DNA of 64,000 nucleotides from Thalassospira alkalitolerans (GCF_002115745.1 NZ_JFKB01000011.1:62001-126000), one strand, 5' to 3'; positions 1-9,448 are shown, counted from the stretch's first letter. Made by a program: numbers and translations. Notes: generated from the letters alone by a model not told the origin.

Positions 1-83
1 TCGACCAATCCCGTCAATTGGTGCAATCCCTGCCCGACAATCATTTTTCTGACGATATCACCGACAGCCCCGGCGACACTTGA
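1..83 (+). CDS. 3' end of an unidentified CDS (partial)
   Basis: An open frame enters from the left edge (first full codon at 3) and ends with TGA at 81-83, giving 26 residues that finish in SPGDT. The tail is acidic and polar, as is common at protein C-termini. No family can be recognised from so short a piece, and it could be a chance open frame. Confidence 0.35.
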   Translation, partial: DQSRQLVQSLPDNHFSDDITDSPGDT

Positions 84-228
84 TCCCGCAGCAGCTCAGT
101 TACCCCCGCGCAGGCAAAGCCACAATAACCACAAGACCTAAAAATTGCGCGCCTGCCGATGCCCCACCACGGCCCGGTTAAATGCGGCCCCCATGCCGAA
201 AACCCCCAACACGCCTTCAGCCTCTGGC

Positions 229-250
229 TCAGCCTCAGCCTCAGCCTCAG
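229..250. repeat. TCAGCC hexamer tandem repeat
   Basis: Almost four back-to-back copies of TCAGCC lie upstream of the flavoprotein gene. The tract sits between the upstream stop codon (83) and the chosen start (362). The 84-361 interval otherwise shows no convincing gene. An in-frame ATG at 182 would translate the repeat into a low-complexity Pro/Gln stretch, which argues against that start. Confidence 0.7.
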
Positions 251-361
251 GCAGGCTCTCTGTCACCCACAACTTGCTGCCTGGATCATGAAACTTGCAT
301 CATGAATTCCAGCCAATTACGATTGTCTGACAATTTAAACAAACAAATATCAGAGAGCACC

Positions 362-1057
362 ATGACATCCCGCCCCAATCTAACCACCGAATTCCTGCCC
401 ATCCCGCTACCCGATTATCAGGAACGCTCGGTTGATGACATGCGCCGTGGCGCGCAGTCCTTTTATGATGAAATCCGCACCCGCCACACGGTGCGGGAAT
501 TTTCCGACCGCCCGGTGCCGCGCGACATTATTGAAACCTGCATCCGTGCTGCCGGAACCGCACCAAATGGGGCAAACCATCAGCCATGGCATTTTTCGGC
601 GATTGGCGACCCCGCCATGAAAAAGAAAATCCGCGCCGCCGCCGAAGAAGAAGAACGCGCCTTTTACGCCGGACGCGCCAGCGACGAATGGATCGAAGCC
701 CTGCGTCCGCTTGGCACCGATGACAGCAAACCGTTTTTGGAAACCGCCCCCTGGTTGATCTGTATTTTTGGCGAGCGCAAAAGCGCATCTGCCGATGGCA
801 AATTTCGTAAAAACTATTACGTCCCGGAATCGGTATCGATTGCGACGGGTTTCCTGATCGCGGGCCTGCATCGGGCGGGTCTTGCAACGCTGACACATAC
901 GCCAAGCCCAATGAACTTCCTGACAGAAATCTGTGGTCGGCCGGATCACAACAAGCCCTATATCCTTTTGGTCACCGGATACCCGGCCCCGGATGCGACA
1001 ATCCCGAAACACGCCACCGAGAAAAAGGATCTTTCGGAAATTGCGACATTCTTCTAG
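362..1057 (+). CDS. Iodotyrosine deiodinase-like nitroreductase-fold flavoprotein
   Basis: A 231-residue FMN-dependent protein of the nitroreductase fold. It follows the iodotyrosine deiodinase (IYD) pattern: [13 protein letters not shown] at 41-53, [12 protein letters not shown] at 65-76, an active-site lid with EEEERAFY at 95-102, and a C-terminal VTGYP segment. The residues matching the human IYD substrate-zwitterion triad (Glu157, Tyr161, Lys182) are present with identical spacing as Glu98, Tyr102 and Lys123. Bacterial IYD homologues that dehalogenate halotyrosines are known, so reductive dehalogenation of a halogenated tyrosine or similar phenol is likely; plain nitroreductase activity is the alternative. 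The start at 362 matches the family N-terminus. ATGs at 302 and 182 would add unconserved sequence. The gene is monocistronic and ends at a bidirectional terminator. Confidence 0.85.
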   Translation: MTSRPNLTTEFLPIPLPDYQERSVDDMRRGAQSFYDEIRTRHTVREFSDRPVPRDIIETCIRAAGTAPNGANHQPWHFSAIGDPAMKKKIRAAAEEEERAFYAGRASDEWIEALRPLGTDDSKPFLETAPWLICIFGERKSASADGKFRKNYYVPESVSIATGFLIAGLHRAGLATLTHTPSPMNFLTEICGRPDHNKPYILLVTGYPAPDATIPKHATEKKDLSEIATFF

Positions 1058-1135
1058 GGCTGCGGGCTGCAGGCTGCGGGTTAAGAGGCTCTAAAGCTGC
1101 CGCTCGCCCGCTCTCTCACCCCGTTGCCCCCAAAC

Positions 1136-1165
1136 AAAAAGCCCCGCATTTTCGGCGGGGCTTTT
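1136..1165. terminator. Bidirectional rho-independent terminator
   Basis: Perfect stem GCCCCGC (1141-1147) / GCGGGGC (1155-1161), flanked by A5 on the left and T4 on the right. It works in both directions and separates the flavoprotein gene (+) from the histidine kinase gene (-). Confidence 0.85.
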
Positions 1166-1185
1166 CAAATGACGGCTTATCCTGA

Positions 1186-2529
1186 TCAATGTCCGATCGG
1201 CAACACCAGACGCACCCGTAAACCACCGCCCGGCGCGTCTTCAAGGAACACATCGCCGCCATGGCCACGTGCAGAATCCCGTGCGATGGTCATGCCAAGC
1301 CCGACACCGCCGGTGGCCTGATTGCGCGATTCTTCCAGACGGAAAAACGGCTTGAAGACTTCTTCGCGTTTATCAGCCGGGATGCCCGGGCCATCATCAT
1401 CAAAGACGATTTCATAATCCTGCCCGCGCCGACCGGCACGGATTGACAGGTTATTGGCATAACGCCCGGCATTGGACATGATATTGGATATACAGCGACG
1501 CACCGATTGCGGCCGCAAATCCATTTCAAGACTATCGACAATATGAAGATCAATATGTTGCCCGTCGCGCAATGCCTCGCCGACCTGGTCGGTAATCAGC
1601 TTGCCCATATCGGTCGGCACGGCCTTTTCGCCTTCTTCACCGCGCGCAAAGGCAAGATAGGCATCGACCATGCGCTCCATATCCAAAACATCCTGTTTCA
1701 GTGCCTCAACACCGGGTGACATCCCCTGCATCGCCAGTTCCAATTTCATCCGCGTCAGGGGCGTTCGCAAATCATGCGATACACCGGCAAGCAATGCCGT
1801 GCGCTGCGCCAGATGGCGGGCAATACGGTCGCGCATGGAAATGAACGATGTTGCGGCAAGGCGGACCTCGGCGGCCCCTTCGGGTTTGAATGTTTCAACA
1901 TCAACCCCGCGGCCAAACTGATCGGCGGCCTTGGCAAGACGGCGGATCGGGCGCACCTGATTGCGCATGAACATCACCGCAACCCCGTACAGGATCAATG
2001 CCGACCCGGCGATCCACATAAAGAAGATATAGGTGGTTGAAGAATAAAGACGCTTGCGTGGTGCGACGACCGACAGAACGCCATCCTTTAACTGCACACG
2101 GATTTCAAGTTTGCGGTCATCGACATCAAGATCAAAATAAAACGGACGTTGCAGGCGTTCAGCCAGCGCATTAAACAATTCTTCGGATACAAGGCCAAGC
2201 GGCGGCTCGGTGATTTGCTGTTCAAGGATTTCGCCAGGCTCAAACACGATATCAAGTTGCAAACGCCCACGTGCCGAATGCTGCAGCCATTCCATATGTT
2301 CGGCATCGGGGTATTGCCCCAGATAATCGATGGCAAAAACCACATCACCGGCAAGACCTCGGCTTAGCTGGCGTGCGATCGAATCCCAGTGTCGTTCGAA
2401 AAAGATCAGCGCCGTGACGATTTGCAACAACAGCATCGGTGTCATCAAGATCAATAGCGACCGCCCCAAAAGACCGGTCGGCATCAGCGATTTGATCCAC
2501 CCTGTTTTTCCGCTGCCCAATACCCTCAT
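1186..2529 (-). CDS. EnvZ-type sensor histidine kinase
   Basis: A 447-residue inner-membrane sensor kinase. Transmembrane helices lie at about 24-44 and 166-187 and bracket a periplasmic sensor region of about 120 residues. A HAMP segment follows (about 188-240), then the phospho-acceptor motif SHDLRTPLTR with His252. The ATPase domain has an N box at 349-358, DDDGPGI at 377-383 and GGVGLGM at 407-413. Length and order fit the EnvZ/OsmY-type HisKA group. It lies 42 nt downstream of a response regulator in the same direction, so the two form an operon and a cognate pair. The stimulus cannot be read from the sequence; envelope or osmotic control is a family-level guess. Confidence 0.9.
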   Translation of the reverse strand: MRVLGSGKTGWIKSLMPTGLLGRSLLILMTPMLLLQIVTALIFFERHWDSIARQLSRGLAGDVVFAIDYLGQYPDAEHMEWLQHSARGRLQLDIVFEPGEILEQQITEPPLGLVSEELFNALAERLQRPFYFDLDVDDRKLEIRVQLKDGVLSVVAPRKRLYSSTTYIFFMWIAGSALILYGVAVMFMRNQVRPIRRLAKAADQFGRGVDVETFKPEGAAEVRLAATSFISMRDRIARHLAQRTALLAGVSHDLRTPLTRMKLELAMQGMSPGVEALKQDVLDMERMVDAYLAFARGEEGEKAVPTDMGKLITDQVGEALRDGQHIDLHIVDSLEMDLRPQSVRRCISNIMSNAGRYANNLSIRAGRRGQDYEIVFDDDGPGIPADKREEVFKPFFRLEESRNQATGGVGLGMTIARDSARGHGGDVFLEDAPGGGLRVRLVLPIGH

Positions 2530-2571
2530 CCTTATCCGTGTTTCCCTAACCGGCGGTTCGGTCGTTTATTT

Positions 2572-3300
2572 TCAGTCCGCATACAGCACATAGCCCCGTC
2601 CGCGCACTGTCTGCAAGTATCTTGGTTGTTTCGGGTCTTCTTCGAATTTGCGCCGTAATCGGGTCACTTGCACATCGATGCTGCGCGATGCCCCGGGATC
2701 GACCGCATTGCCGCCCATCATGCCATGCAATTCCTCGCGCGTGGTGGTTTCCCCGCGACGTTTAACAAGGGCGGCCAAAAGCGCCTGTTCCGACGACGTC
2801 AAATAGATATGTTCATCGCCGCGTTGCAGGGTCATTTTGCTGGCATCAAACATAAACTCACCAAACCGTGCGGCACTTTCAACGACATCACGCCTTGTTT
2901 CTGCGACGGGCTTTGGTGCCTCGGTGTAACGGCGCAGAATGGCTTCGATCCGAAGAACCAGTTCGCGCGGCTCGAACGGTTTGGCAAGATAATCATCCGC
3001 CCCGGCCTCAAGCCCGGAAATGCGGTCTTCTGTCTCGGTCAGGGCGGTTAACAAAAGGATCGGCAGTTTTGATCCGCCTTCGCGCAGGCTGCGTGCCAGA
3101 TCAACACCCTTTTCACCGGGCATCAGGACATCAAGCACCACAAGATCAAACTGCAAACCGGCCAAACTTGACCGCGCTTCGGCGGCATCGCGTGCGGCGG
3201 AAACCATAAAACCGTTTTCAGCCAGATAACGGGTCAGCAAATCACGCAGACGGTCATCATCATCGACCACAAGAATGTGCGGCTGATCCTGGCCTGTCAT
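2572..3300 (-). CDS. OmpR-family response regulator
   Basis: A 242-residue DNA-binding response regulator. The receiver domain (about 8-122) has an acidic cluster DDDD at 13-16, phospho-acceptor Asp57 in LVVLDVLMPG, and the switch lysine in the LAKPF motif. A winged-helix output domain of the OmpR/PhoB type occupies about 145-240 and ends in the typical TVRGRGYVL strand. It is the first gene of a two-gene operon with the downstream histidine kinase, which is presumably its phosphodonor. Targets are unknown. The flanking divergent region (3301-3480) carries a long inverted repeat, described separately. Confidence 0.92.
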   Translation of the reverse strand: MTGQDQPHILVVDDDDRLRDLLTRYLAENGFMVSAARDAAEARSSLAGLQFDLVVLDVLMPGEKGVDLARSLREGGSKLPILLLTALTETEDRISGLEAGADDYLAKPFEPRELVLRIEAILRRYTEAPKPVAETRRDVVESAARFGEFMFDASKMTLQRGDEHIYLTSSEQALLAALVKRRGETTTREELHGMMGGNAVDPGASRSIDVQVTRLRRKFEEDPKQPRYLQTVRGRGYVLYAD

Positions 3301-3403
3301 AATTCCCCGCTCCTGAAACCCGAATGTTTGAAACGCTTTATCTTATGTAAGTTAGGCAAAAAAGTGTTTCAAAACCGTATCTGCGCAAAATGTAACGGAC
3401 TGG

Positions 3404-3448
3404 TATGAAAACCGGGCATCATCCCGATCCATCTTGACGGTTTTCATA
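3404..3448. promoter_or_regulatory. 11-bp perfect inverted repeat, 23-nt loop
   Basis: TATGAAAACCG (3404-3414) is repeated in inverted orientation at 3438-3448, between the response regulator start and the MarR stop. A third related sequence, TTTCAAAACCG, lies at 3367-3377. There is no U-tract, so a simple terminator is unlikely. A binding site for the adjacent response regulator or an RNA hairpin are both possible. Confidence 0.5.
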
Positions 3449-3480
3449 TAAGACCAACGCCCTAGCCCTAGGGTCAGAAC

Positions 3481-3996
3481 CTAGCTGACGTGACGGCGCA
3501 CACCGGGGGGACTGTCATCGGTAAAACGCGCCCGGTCAGGTTCTTCAAGCATGCCCAGCATGACTTTGCGGAATCCTTCGACCGCTTCGGCACCGGCTTC
3601 GCGATAGGCACCGGCAATCAGGCTGCGCTGGTTTTCGGTCAGTTCCCGTTCAAGCGCCTCGCCCTTGTCTGTCAGGGTCAAAAGCCGTTGGCGGCGATCC
3701 TGCACACCGGTTTTCTGATCGATGAAGCCTTCGCGCACCAATTGTCCCAGCACACGTGATAGCGATTGCTTGGTGATCTTGAGAATCGACAACAGATCAC
3801 TGACCGTAATGCCGGGATTGCGGCTTACGAAATAAATCACCCGGTGATGAGCGCGCCCGAAATTATATTGCGCAAGAATCTGATCGGCCACAGCCGTGAA
3901 ATCACGATAGGCATAAAACAGCAATTCAATACCTTGCCTAAGCTCTTCTTCCCGCAGAAAAAGCGGGTTTACCTTGCGTGTTGAGATATCAGCCAT
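3481..3996 (-). CDS. MarR-family transcriptional regulator
   Basis: A 171-residue MarR-type winged-helix regulator. The central DNA-binding part reads ITVSDLLSILKITKQSLSRVLGQL in two pieces (recognition helix near KITKQSLSRVL), followed by the wing with GFIDQKTGVQDRRQR and the LTLTDKG strand. Flanking helices supply the dimer interface. It is divergently transcribed from a branched-chain aminotransferase across a 113-bp intergenic region. This neighbourhood recurs in alphaproteobacteria and suggests it regulates that gene and itself. The ligand is unknown. Confidence 0.88.
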   Translation of the reverse strand: MADISTRKVNPLFLREEELRQGIELLFYAYRDFTAVADQILAQYNFGRAHHRVIYFVSRNPGITVSDLLSILKITKQSLSRVLGQLVREGFIDQKTGVQDRRQRLLTLTDKGEALERELTENQRSLIAGAYREAGAEAVEGFRKVMLGMLEEPDRARFTDDSPPGVRRHVS

Positions 3997-4004
3997 GCTT
4001 TTCC

Positions 4005-4079
4005 GTTACGTCAGTTTCGTTGACATATTAATCGATGAATGTTACCCCGGCCAGACAAATCAGGACATAAAGTTACGTC
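4005..4079. promoter_or_regulatory. Divergent MarR/aminotransferase control region
   Basis: The octamer GTTACGTC occurs twice in direct orientation (4005-4012 and 4072-4079). Between them is TTGACA (4020-4025), a consensus-like -35 element for the rightward gene, although no good -10 was found at the right distance. The repeats are candidate MarR sites, by position only. Confidence 0.35.
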
Positions 4080-4109
4080 CAAATGCCCATTTAAATTGGA
4101 ATCTGGCAA

Positions 4110-5006
4110 ATGATAGCTCCGACCTTCGACAACCGTGATGGTTTTATCTGGTATAACGGCGAACTTAAGCCGTGGCGTGAAAGTACTCTACATGTGCTGA
4201 GCCATGCGGTCCATTATGGCAGTGCGGTCTTTGAAGGTGAACGGGCTTATAACGGCAAAGTGTTCAAACTTGCCGAACATGGCGAACGCCTGATCAATTC
4301 CGGCAAGATCCTTGATATGACAATTCCCTATAGTTCTGCTGAACTTAATGACGCGGTGATCGAAACCCTGGCGGCGAACAGCATTACAAATGGCTATATC
4401 CGTCGTATTGCATGGCGCGGCAGCGAAATGATGGGTGTTTCGGCCCAAACCACGCGCATCAATGTCGCCATCGCCACCTGGGAATGGCCCAGCTATTTCA
4501 AGCCGGAGGAACGCCTGAAAGGCATCCGTCTTGACCTGTCGAAATGGGCCCGTCCGGCGCCGAATACAGCACCGACGAATGCCAAGGCAGCCGGTCTTTA
4601 TATGATCTGCACCCTGTCCAAACACGAAGCCGAGCGCAAGGGTTTTGCTGATGCGCTGATGCTTGATTATCGCGGTCAAATTGCCGAGGCGACCGGGGCG
4701 AATGTGTTCTTTGTCAAGGATGGCAAAATCCATACCCCAACACCCGATTGCTTCCTGGATGGCATTACGCGCCGCACCGTCATCGAATTGGCCAAAGCGC
4801 GCGGATTTGAAGTAATTGTGCGCCCGATCATGCCCGAAGAAATGGCCGAATTCGAAGAATGCTTCCTGACCGGCACCGCCGCCGAGGTCACCCCGGTAGC
4901 CTCGATTGCCGACTACAGCTTTACCCCGGGGCATATCTGCAAGACCCTGATGGAAGATTACATGGGGCTGGTGCGCGGTGAAAAAGAAGCGGTTGCCGCT
5001 CAATAG
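4110..5006 (+). CDS. ilvE: Branched-chain amino acid aminotransferase
   Basis: A 298-residue PLP-dependent fold-type IV aminotransferase. It interconverts leucine, isoleucine and valine with their 2-oxo acids, using glutamate/2-oxoglutarate. The PLP lysine is Lys159 in TNAKAAGLY. The N-terminal GSAVFEGERAY and the C-terminal ECFLTGTAAEVTPV cofactor/substrate segments are present. The length is close to the usual 300-310. The gene follows a divergent MarR regulator and ends at a clear terminator, so it is probably transcribed alone. A D-amino acid or aminodeoxychorismate lyase role is less likely given the strong match to the BCAT pattern. Confidence 0.9.
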   Translation: MIAPTFDNRDGFIWYNGELKPWRESTLHVLSHAVHYGSAVFEGERAYNGKVFKLAEHGERLINSGKILDMTIPYSSAELNDAVIETLAANSITNGYIRRIAWRGSEMMGVSAQTTRINVAIATWEWPSYFKPEERLKGIRLDLSKWARPAPNTAPTNAKAAGLYMICTLSKHEAERKGFADALMLDYRGQIAEATGANVFFVKDGKIHTPTPDCFLDGITRRTVIELAKARGFEVIVRPIMPEEMAEFEECFLTGTAAEVTPVASIADYSFTPGHICKTLMEDYMGLVRGEKEAVAAQ

Positions 5007-5050
5007 TAAAAATCAATAATCAGACTGATTATTCACTTTTGTTTCGTAAT

Positions 5051-5079
5051 AGCCCGGTCCGCATGGATCGGGCTTTTTC
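5051..5079 (+). terminator. Rho-independent terminator of ilvE
   Basis: Stem AGCCCGGTCC (5051-5060) / GGATCGGGCT (5065-5074) with one G-T pair and a 4-nt loop, followed by a T run. Confidence 0.85.
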
Positions 5080-5147
5080 GTTGCGCCATCGCCGATAACC
5101 ATGTCTTGATCGCCAAATCGCACCGCCCGGCAAAAATGGTGATTTTC

Positions 5148-5810
5148 ATGCCTCAAAAGTCTGATGATATAAAATCCGATCATATTCTGCTGTATCAAAC
5201 CCATTCACCGTTCGCCCGCAAGGCATTGGTGTTTGCCCTTGAATGCGGGCTTTCGGACCGGATCGACGTCATCCATCAGGAAACCAGCCCGACGCACCGC
5301 AATGATCGCGTTTTTAGCGCCAATCCACTGGGCAAGGTGCCGGTTTTGATCCTGCCCGATGGCATGACATTATTTGATTCGATGGTGATCTGCGACTATC
5401 TGGATCGGCTGCATCGGGGCCGCAAACTGATCCCGACAAAGGGGCGAAAACGTTGGCATACCTTGCGTTTGCATGCCTTGGCACAGGGCATGTGCGATGC
5501 CGGCGTGCTGTATCGCTGGGAAACAAACCGCCGCCCCGTAGGGCTTCGCTACCCCGTATTGGCCGAGGGACAAAAAACCAAACTGATTGAAACATTCGAT
5601 TATCTGGAAACCGAACTTGATCCCAAAACCCCGGTCACAATCGGCCATATCGCGCTTGCCACCGGGCTTGATTGGATCGCGTTTCGCGATTTGGTCGATT
5701 TCCGCACCGGCCGACCGGCCCTTGCCAAATGGTATGAGGATTTCTGCGCCCGCCCATCCATGGCGCAAACCCAATTCAGCGGCCAGACTCACGACCACCC
5801 GACCCCCTGA
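5148..5810 (+). CDS. Glutathione S-transferase family protein
   Basis: A 220-residue cytosolic GST-fold protein. The thioredoxin-like N-terminal domain begins with ILLYQTHSPFARKALV (Ser-containing glutathione-activating region). It has the cis-proline loop GKVPVL and the DSMVICDYLD motif that binds the glutathione glutamyl group. A helical C-terminal domain follows. The substrate cannot be deduced. The start was placed at 5148, just before the family N-terminus; in-frame starts at 5136 and 5106 would add unconserved residues. It converges with hemF at a shared terminator. Confidence 0.82.
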   Translation: MPQKSDDIKSDHILLYQTHSPFARKALVFALECGLSDRIDVIHQETSPTHRNDRVFSANPLGKVPVLILPDGMTLFDSMVICDYLDRLHRGRKLIPTKGRKRWHTLRLHALAQGMCDAGVLYRWETNRRPVGLRYPVLAEGQKTKLIETFDYLETELDPKTPVTIGHIALATGLDWIAFRDLVDFRTGRPALAKWYEDFCARPSMAQTQFSGQTHDHPTP

Positions 5811-5840
5811 CGCCCCACCCAAGATCGCCCCAAAACCACC

Positions 5841-5869
5841 AAAGGCCGCCCGGATATCAGGCGGCCTTT
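5841..5869. terminator. Bidirectional terminator between GST gene and hemF
   Basis: Perfect 10-bp stem AAAGGCCGCC (5841-5850) / GGCGGCCTTT (5860-5869) with a 9-nt loop. A- and T-rich ends allow termination from both sides. Confidence 0.85.
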
Positions 5870-5890
5870 GTATTTGTCATACAAATAGAT

Positions 5891-6754
5891 TTACGGCCAA
5901 TTTGCCTCTGGCGGGAGGGACATCAGGATCGCCTCGGTATTTCCGCCGGTCATCAGGCCAAAACGGGTGCCGCGATCATGGAGCAGATTAAACTCGACAT
6001 AGCGTCCGCGCTTGATCAATTGGGCGCGGCGTTCATCATCGGTCCAGGGTTTGTTGTAATGGCGCGCGACCAGTTGGGGATAGATATCGCGGAACGCGCG
6101 TCCGACATCCTGGGTAAAGGCAAAATCGGCATCCCAGTTGGCATCAAGATAATCATAGAAGATGCCGCCAACGCCGCGCGGTTCGTTGCGGTGCGGCAGG
6201 AAGAAATATTCGTCGCACCATTTTTTGAACCGGTCATAATAATCATCGCCATGCGCATCACAGGCGGTTTTCAACGCACCGTGGAAATCGGCGGTGTCGG
6301 CGTCTTGCGGGAAGACCGGGGTCAAATCAGCCCCACCACCAAACCATGCCTTGCTGGTCACGATATGGCGCGTATTCATATGCACCGCCGGGACATGGGG
6401 CGAACAGGGATGGGCGACCAGTGAAATGCCCGCCGCCCAGAAATTTGGATTTTTATCTGCACCGGGAATTTCAGCGCGGAATTTTTCGGAAAATTCGCCG
6501 TGCACCGTCGAGATATTAACCCCGACCTTTTCAAACACCCGCCCCTTCATGACCGACATTTCACCGCCGCCCTGACCCGCGCCACGTTCCCAAGCGGTCC
6601 GTTCAAACCGCCCGGCCGGGCGATCTGACAACGGCCCGGTATAACTGTCTTCAAGCGCTTCATAGCTGGCACAGATTTCGTCACGCAACTGACGGAACCA
6701 GTTTTGCGCCGTTTCCTTGTGCTGCGTGATCAGATCATCATCCATGCCCGTCAT
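5891..6754 (-). CDS. hemF: Oxygen-dependent coproporphyrinogen III oxidase
   Basis: A 287-residue enzyme that oxidatively decarboxylates coproporphyrinogen III to protoporphyrinogen IX with O2, in the haem pathway. Family hallmarks are visible: [16 protein letters not shown] near the N-terminus, the HMNTRHIVT strand, [10 protein letters not shown], and the C-terminal [15 protein letters not shown] and MSLPPEANW segments. The length is normal. Its ATG overlaps the stop of trmL by one base (TGATG), so translation is probably coupled. The haem product would also serve the cytochromes b and c1 encoded just upstream on the other strand. Confidence 0.95.
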   Translation of the reverse strand: MTGMDDDLITQHKETAQNWFRQLRDEICASYEALEDSYTGPLSDRPAGRFERTAWERGAGQGGGEMSVMKGRVFEKVGVNISTVHGEFSEKFRAEIPGADKNPNFWAAGISLVAHPCSPHVPAVHMNTRHIVTSKAWFGGGADLTPVFPQDADTADFHGALKTACDAHGDDYYDRFKKWCDEYFFLPHRNEPRGVGGIFYDYLDANWDADFAFTQDVGRAFRDIYPQLVARHYNKPWTDDERRAQLIKRGRYVEFNLLHDRGTRFGLMTGGNTEAILMSLPPEANWP

Positions 6755-7224
6755 CAGGTATTCTCCGGAAAACTGTTGGTCTGTCTGAGCGCTTCGCCCA
6801 ATGTCATGGCGGTTGCCATGGCAACGTTGAGCGAGCGCATCCCGGCTTTTAACGGAATAACCACGCGCGCATCAACATAGTCATGCACCTGATCGGGGAC
6901 GCCGCTGCTTTCAGACCCCAGCATCAAAATATCATCATCGCGGAACTCAAAATCACAATAGGGCACAGCCCCCTTGGTCGTCAGCAAAACCAGACGCCCC
7001 GGAACCGTCCCATCGTTACGCGCCTGCACAAAACCGCGCCAATCAGCATGGCGGGTATAATCCGCCGCCCCCAGATAATCCATCCCGGCACGTTTGAGTG
7101 CCGCCGAGGTCAACAAAAAGCCGCAGGGTTCAATAATATCGACCGGCACGCCAAGACAGGCGGCCATGCGCAATATCGTGCCGGTATTTTGCGGAATGTC
7201 GGGTTCGAACAGACAGATTCTCAT
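6754..7224 (-). CDS. trmL: tRNA (cytidine(34)-2'-O)-methyltransferase
   Basis: A 156-residue SPOUT-fold methyltransferase that 2'-O-methylates the wobble nucleotide of tRNA-Leu isoacceptors. The start [21 protein letters not shown], split here as LFEPDIPQN then [12 protein letters not shown], is typical of the TrmL/CspR family. The SAM-binding knot is formed by [11 protein letters not shown] and the C-terminal [19 protein letters not shown] region. It heads the trmL-hemF unit and is divergent from petA across a 392-bp region. Confidence 0.92.
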   Translation of the reverse strand: MRICLFEPDIPQNTGTILRMAACLGVPVDIIEPCGFLLTSAALKRAGMDYLGAADYTRHADWRGFVQARNDGTVPGRLVLLTTKGAVPYCDFEFRDDDILMLGSESSGVPDQVHDYVDARVVIPLKAGMRSLNVAMATAMTLGEALRQTNSFPENT

Positions 7225-7616
7225 AAGATCCTACAGACTCGTGATATTTTGGGCCTGCAATTCAGGCGCAAAAGATTATAAAATTACGCTCCGACAATGC
7301 CATAGACTTATTTTGAATAAGACAAGACATCGATATAACCGGTTGGTTGTAAATGCGCCAGCCCGTTGAAAAACGCTACGTTTGACGCCATTGTGCAGTG
7401 CAAAACCAAATAGGCAAATCGAATGCGAACAATTTGCAACTCCAAGTTCCCCTTAACAAACCCCTTTTTTGTTAGTATACGGACCCCGTTTCAGGCTTGA
7501 AGGCTTTGGGGTAAAAGCATTGTTTGATTTTCGTCAATGGAAATTAAATGCGTTTGCCCTAAGGTAAATTCAGGCGTTCTGAATGCCTGTTTTGGGGGCA
7601 GAGAGAGGAATACATT
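7225..7616. other. 392-bp divergent intergenic region trmL/petA
   Basis: No gene was found here. The region must hold the petABC promoter. Visible structure includes the short dyad TTAACAAA (7453-7460) / TTTGTTAG (7468-7475) around a C4 tract, with GTATAC just after it. No -35/-10 pair of convincing spacing could be assigned. The petA ribosome binding site GAGAGGA lies at 7600-7607, just before ATG 7617. Confidence 0.5.
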
Positions 7617-8168
7617 ATGTCGCAAACGGTGCAATCATCCGGGGATCATGCTCCGGACGAGAACCGCAGGGATTTCCTGATCCTGGCGACCACAGCGGTC
7701 GGTGTCGTTGGCACCGGTATGGCGCTGTGGCCGTTCGTGGACAGTATGAACGCATCGAAAGACGTTCTGGCGCTGGCCTCGGTTGAAGTGAGCCTGTCAA
7801 ATATTCCAGTCGGTCAGGCCATCAAGGTCATGTGGCGCGGCAAACCCGTGTTTATCCGCCACCGTACCGAACGAGAAATCAAAGAAGCCGACGATGTTGC
7901 GCTTAACGAGTTGGTCGATCCACAGACCGACGATGCACGCGTTGAGAAGAAGGAATGGCTGATACTTGTGGGGGTTTGTACCCATCTTGGTTGTATCCCG
8001 ATGGGCACCGCCACTGGCGAGACCCGCGGTGATTACGACGGATGGTACTGCCCGTGCCACGGGTCGCACTATGATACATCGGGTCGCATCCGCAAGGGTC
8101 CGGCACCGCTTAATCTTGAAGTGCCGACCTACAGCTTCCTCACCGACACATCGGTTAAAATCGGCTAA
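7617..8168 (+). CDS. petA: Ubiquinol-cytochrome c reductase Rieske iron-sulfur subunit
   Basis: A 183-residue Rieske subunit of the cytochrome bc1 complex. It carries electrons from ubiquinol to cytochrome c1 on the periplasmic side. The N-terminus has a twin-arginine motif (NRRDFLI at 16-22) and one membrane anchor at about 21-40. The [2Fe-2S] cluster boxes are CTHLGC (121-126) and CPCHGSHYD (145-153), holding two Cys and two His ligands plus the disulfide pair. The spacing and length are standard. It is the first gene of petABC, with petB beginning 8 nt after its stop. Confidence 0.97.
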   Translation: MSQTVQSSGDHAPDENRRDFLILATTAVGVVGTGMALWPFVDSMNASKDVLALASVEVSLSNIPVGQAIKVMWRGKPVFIRHRTEREIKEADDVALNELVDPQTDDARVEKKEWLILVGVCTHLGCIPMGTATGETRGDYDGWYCPCHGSHYDTSGRIRKGPAPLNLEVPTYSFLTDTSVKIG

Positions 8169-8176
8169 GGAGCAGG

Positions 8177-9448
8177 ATGATGAGTGCACCCGTCTGGAAC
8201 AATAAAGTGGTGAAATGGGTCGACGACCGCCTGCCGGTTTTCTCGATGCTGCATCACTCCGCCTATGAATATCCGACCCCGAAAAACCTGTCCTATATGT
8301 GGAACTTCGGTTCCCTGGCAGGCTTTGTTCTGGTGACGATGATCCTTACCGGGATTTTCCTGGTAATGAATTACACCCCGCATACCGACATGGCCTTTGA
8401 TTCCGTCGAACGCATCATGCGCGACGTGAATTATGGCTGGTTGATCCGCTATATGCATGTGAACGGGGCGTCGATGTTCTTCATCTGCGTCTATATTCAC
8501 ATTTTCCGCGGTCTTTATTACGGGTCTTACAAGGCCCCGCGTGAAATGCTGTGGTGGATCGGTATCCTGATCCTGCTGGCGATGATGGCAACAGCCTTTA
8601 TGGGCTATGTCCTGCCATGGGGTCAGATGTCCTTCTGGGGCGCGACCGTGATCACCAACCTGTTCTCGGCCTTCCCGATTGTGGGTGAACCGCTTGTTCA
8701 CTGGCTTTGGGGCGGTTTCTCGATTGGTAATCCAACCCTGAACCGGTTCTTCTCGCTGCATTATCTGTTGCCGTTCGTCATTCTGGGCCTTGTTGTCCTG
8801 CATGTCTGGGCGCTGCATACCGTGCGCTCGAACAACCCGACAGGCGTTGAAGCAAAAACACCGCAAGACAGCATTCCGTTCCATCCTTACTATACGATCA
8901 AGGATTTGTTCGGGATGGGGATCTTCCTGATCTTCTTCCTGTTCTTCGTGTTCTTTGCCCCCGACTTCTTTGGCGAGCCGGATAACTATATCCCGGCAAA
9001 CCCGCTGGTGACCCCGCCGCATATCGTTCCGGAATGGTACTTCTTGCCGTTCTACGCGATCCTGCGGTCGATTGACTTCTCGATCTTTGGTGTTCCGGCC
9101 AAACTGCTTGGCGTTCTGGCGATGTTTGCATCTATCGTCGTTCTGTTCGTCATTCCCTGGCTTGATACGTCCAAGGTTCGCAGCTCGAAATATCGCCCGG
9201 TTTACAAATGGTTCTTCCTGATCCTGTTCATTGACTGCTTTATCCTTGGATATTGCGGCAAGAAGGCCCCGGATGACTATTTCATGGGCATTGAAGGGCT
9301 GCATGTGATCGTTATGGGCCAGCTGGCAACGCTTTACTACTTCGCGCATTTCCTTGTGGTCATGCCGATTGTCGGCAAACTGGAACGGCCAAAACCGCTT
9401 CCGGCCAGTATCAGTGAATCCGTACTTAAGGGAGGCGCAAATGCGTAA
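8177..9448 (+). CDS. petB: Cytochrome b of the bc1 complex
   Basis: A 423-residue, eight-helix integral membrane cytochrome b with the two b haems and the Qo and Qi quinone sites. The [14 protein letters not shown] segment is the conserved PEWY of the Qo site. The paired haem-ligand histidines lie in the [16 protein letters not shown] and [21 protein letters not shown] helices, named here by their ends. The size is typical of alphaproteobacterial cytochrome b without fusion to c1. An alternative ATG lies at 8180. The gene overlaps petC by 8 nt, which implies translational coupling. Confidence 0.97.
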   Translation: MMSAPVWNNKVVKWVDDRLPVFSMLHHSAYEYPTPKNLSYMWNFGSLAGFVLVTMILTGIFLVMNYTPHTDMAFDSVERIMRDVNYGWLIRYMHVNGASMFFICVYIHIFRGLYYGSYKAPREMLWWIGILILLAMMATAFMGYVLPWGQMSFWGATVITNLFSAFPIVGEPLVHWLWGGFSIGNPTLNRFFSLHYLLPFVILGLVVLHVWALHTVRSNNPTGVEAKTPQDSIPFHPYYTIKDLFGMGIFLIFFLFFVFFAPDFFGEPDNYIPANPLVTPPHIVPEWYFLPFYAILRSIDFSIFGVPAKLLGVLAMFASIVVLFVIPWLDTSKVRSSKYRPVYKWFFLILFIDCFILGYCGKKAPDDYFMGIEGLHVIVMGQLATLYYFAHFLVVMPIVGKLERPKPLPASISESVLKGGANA

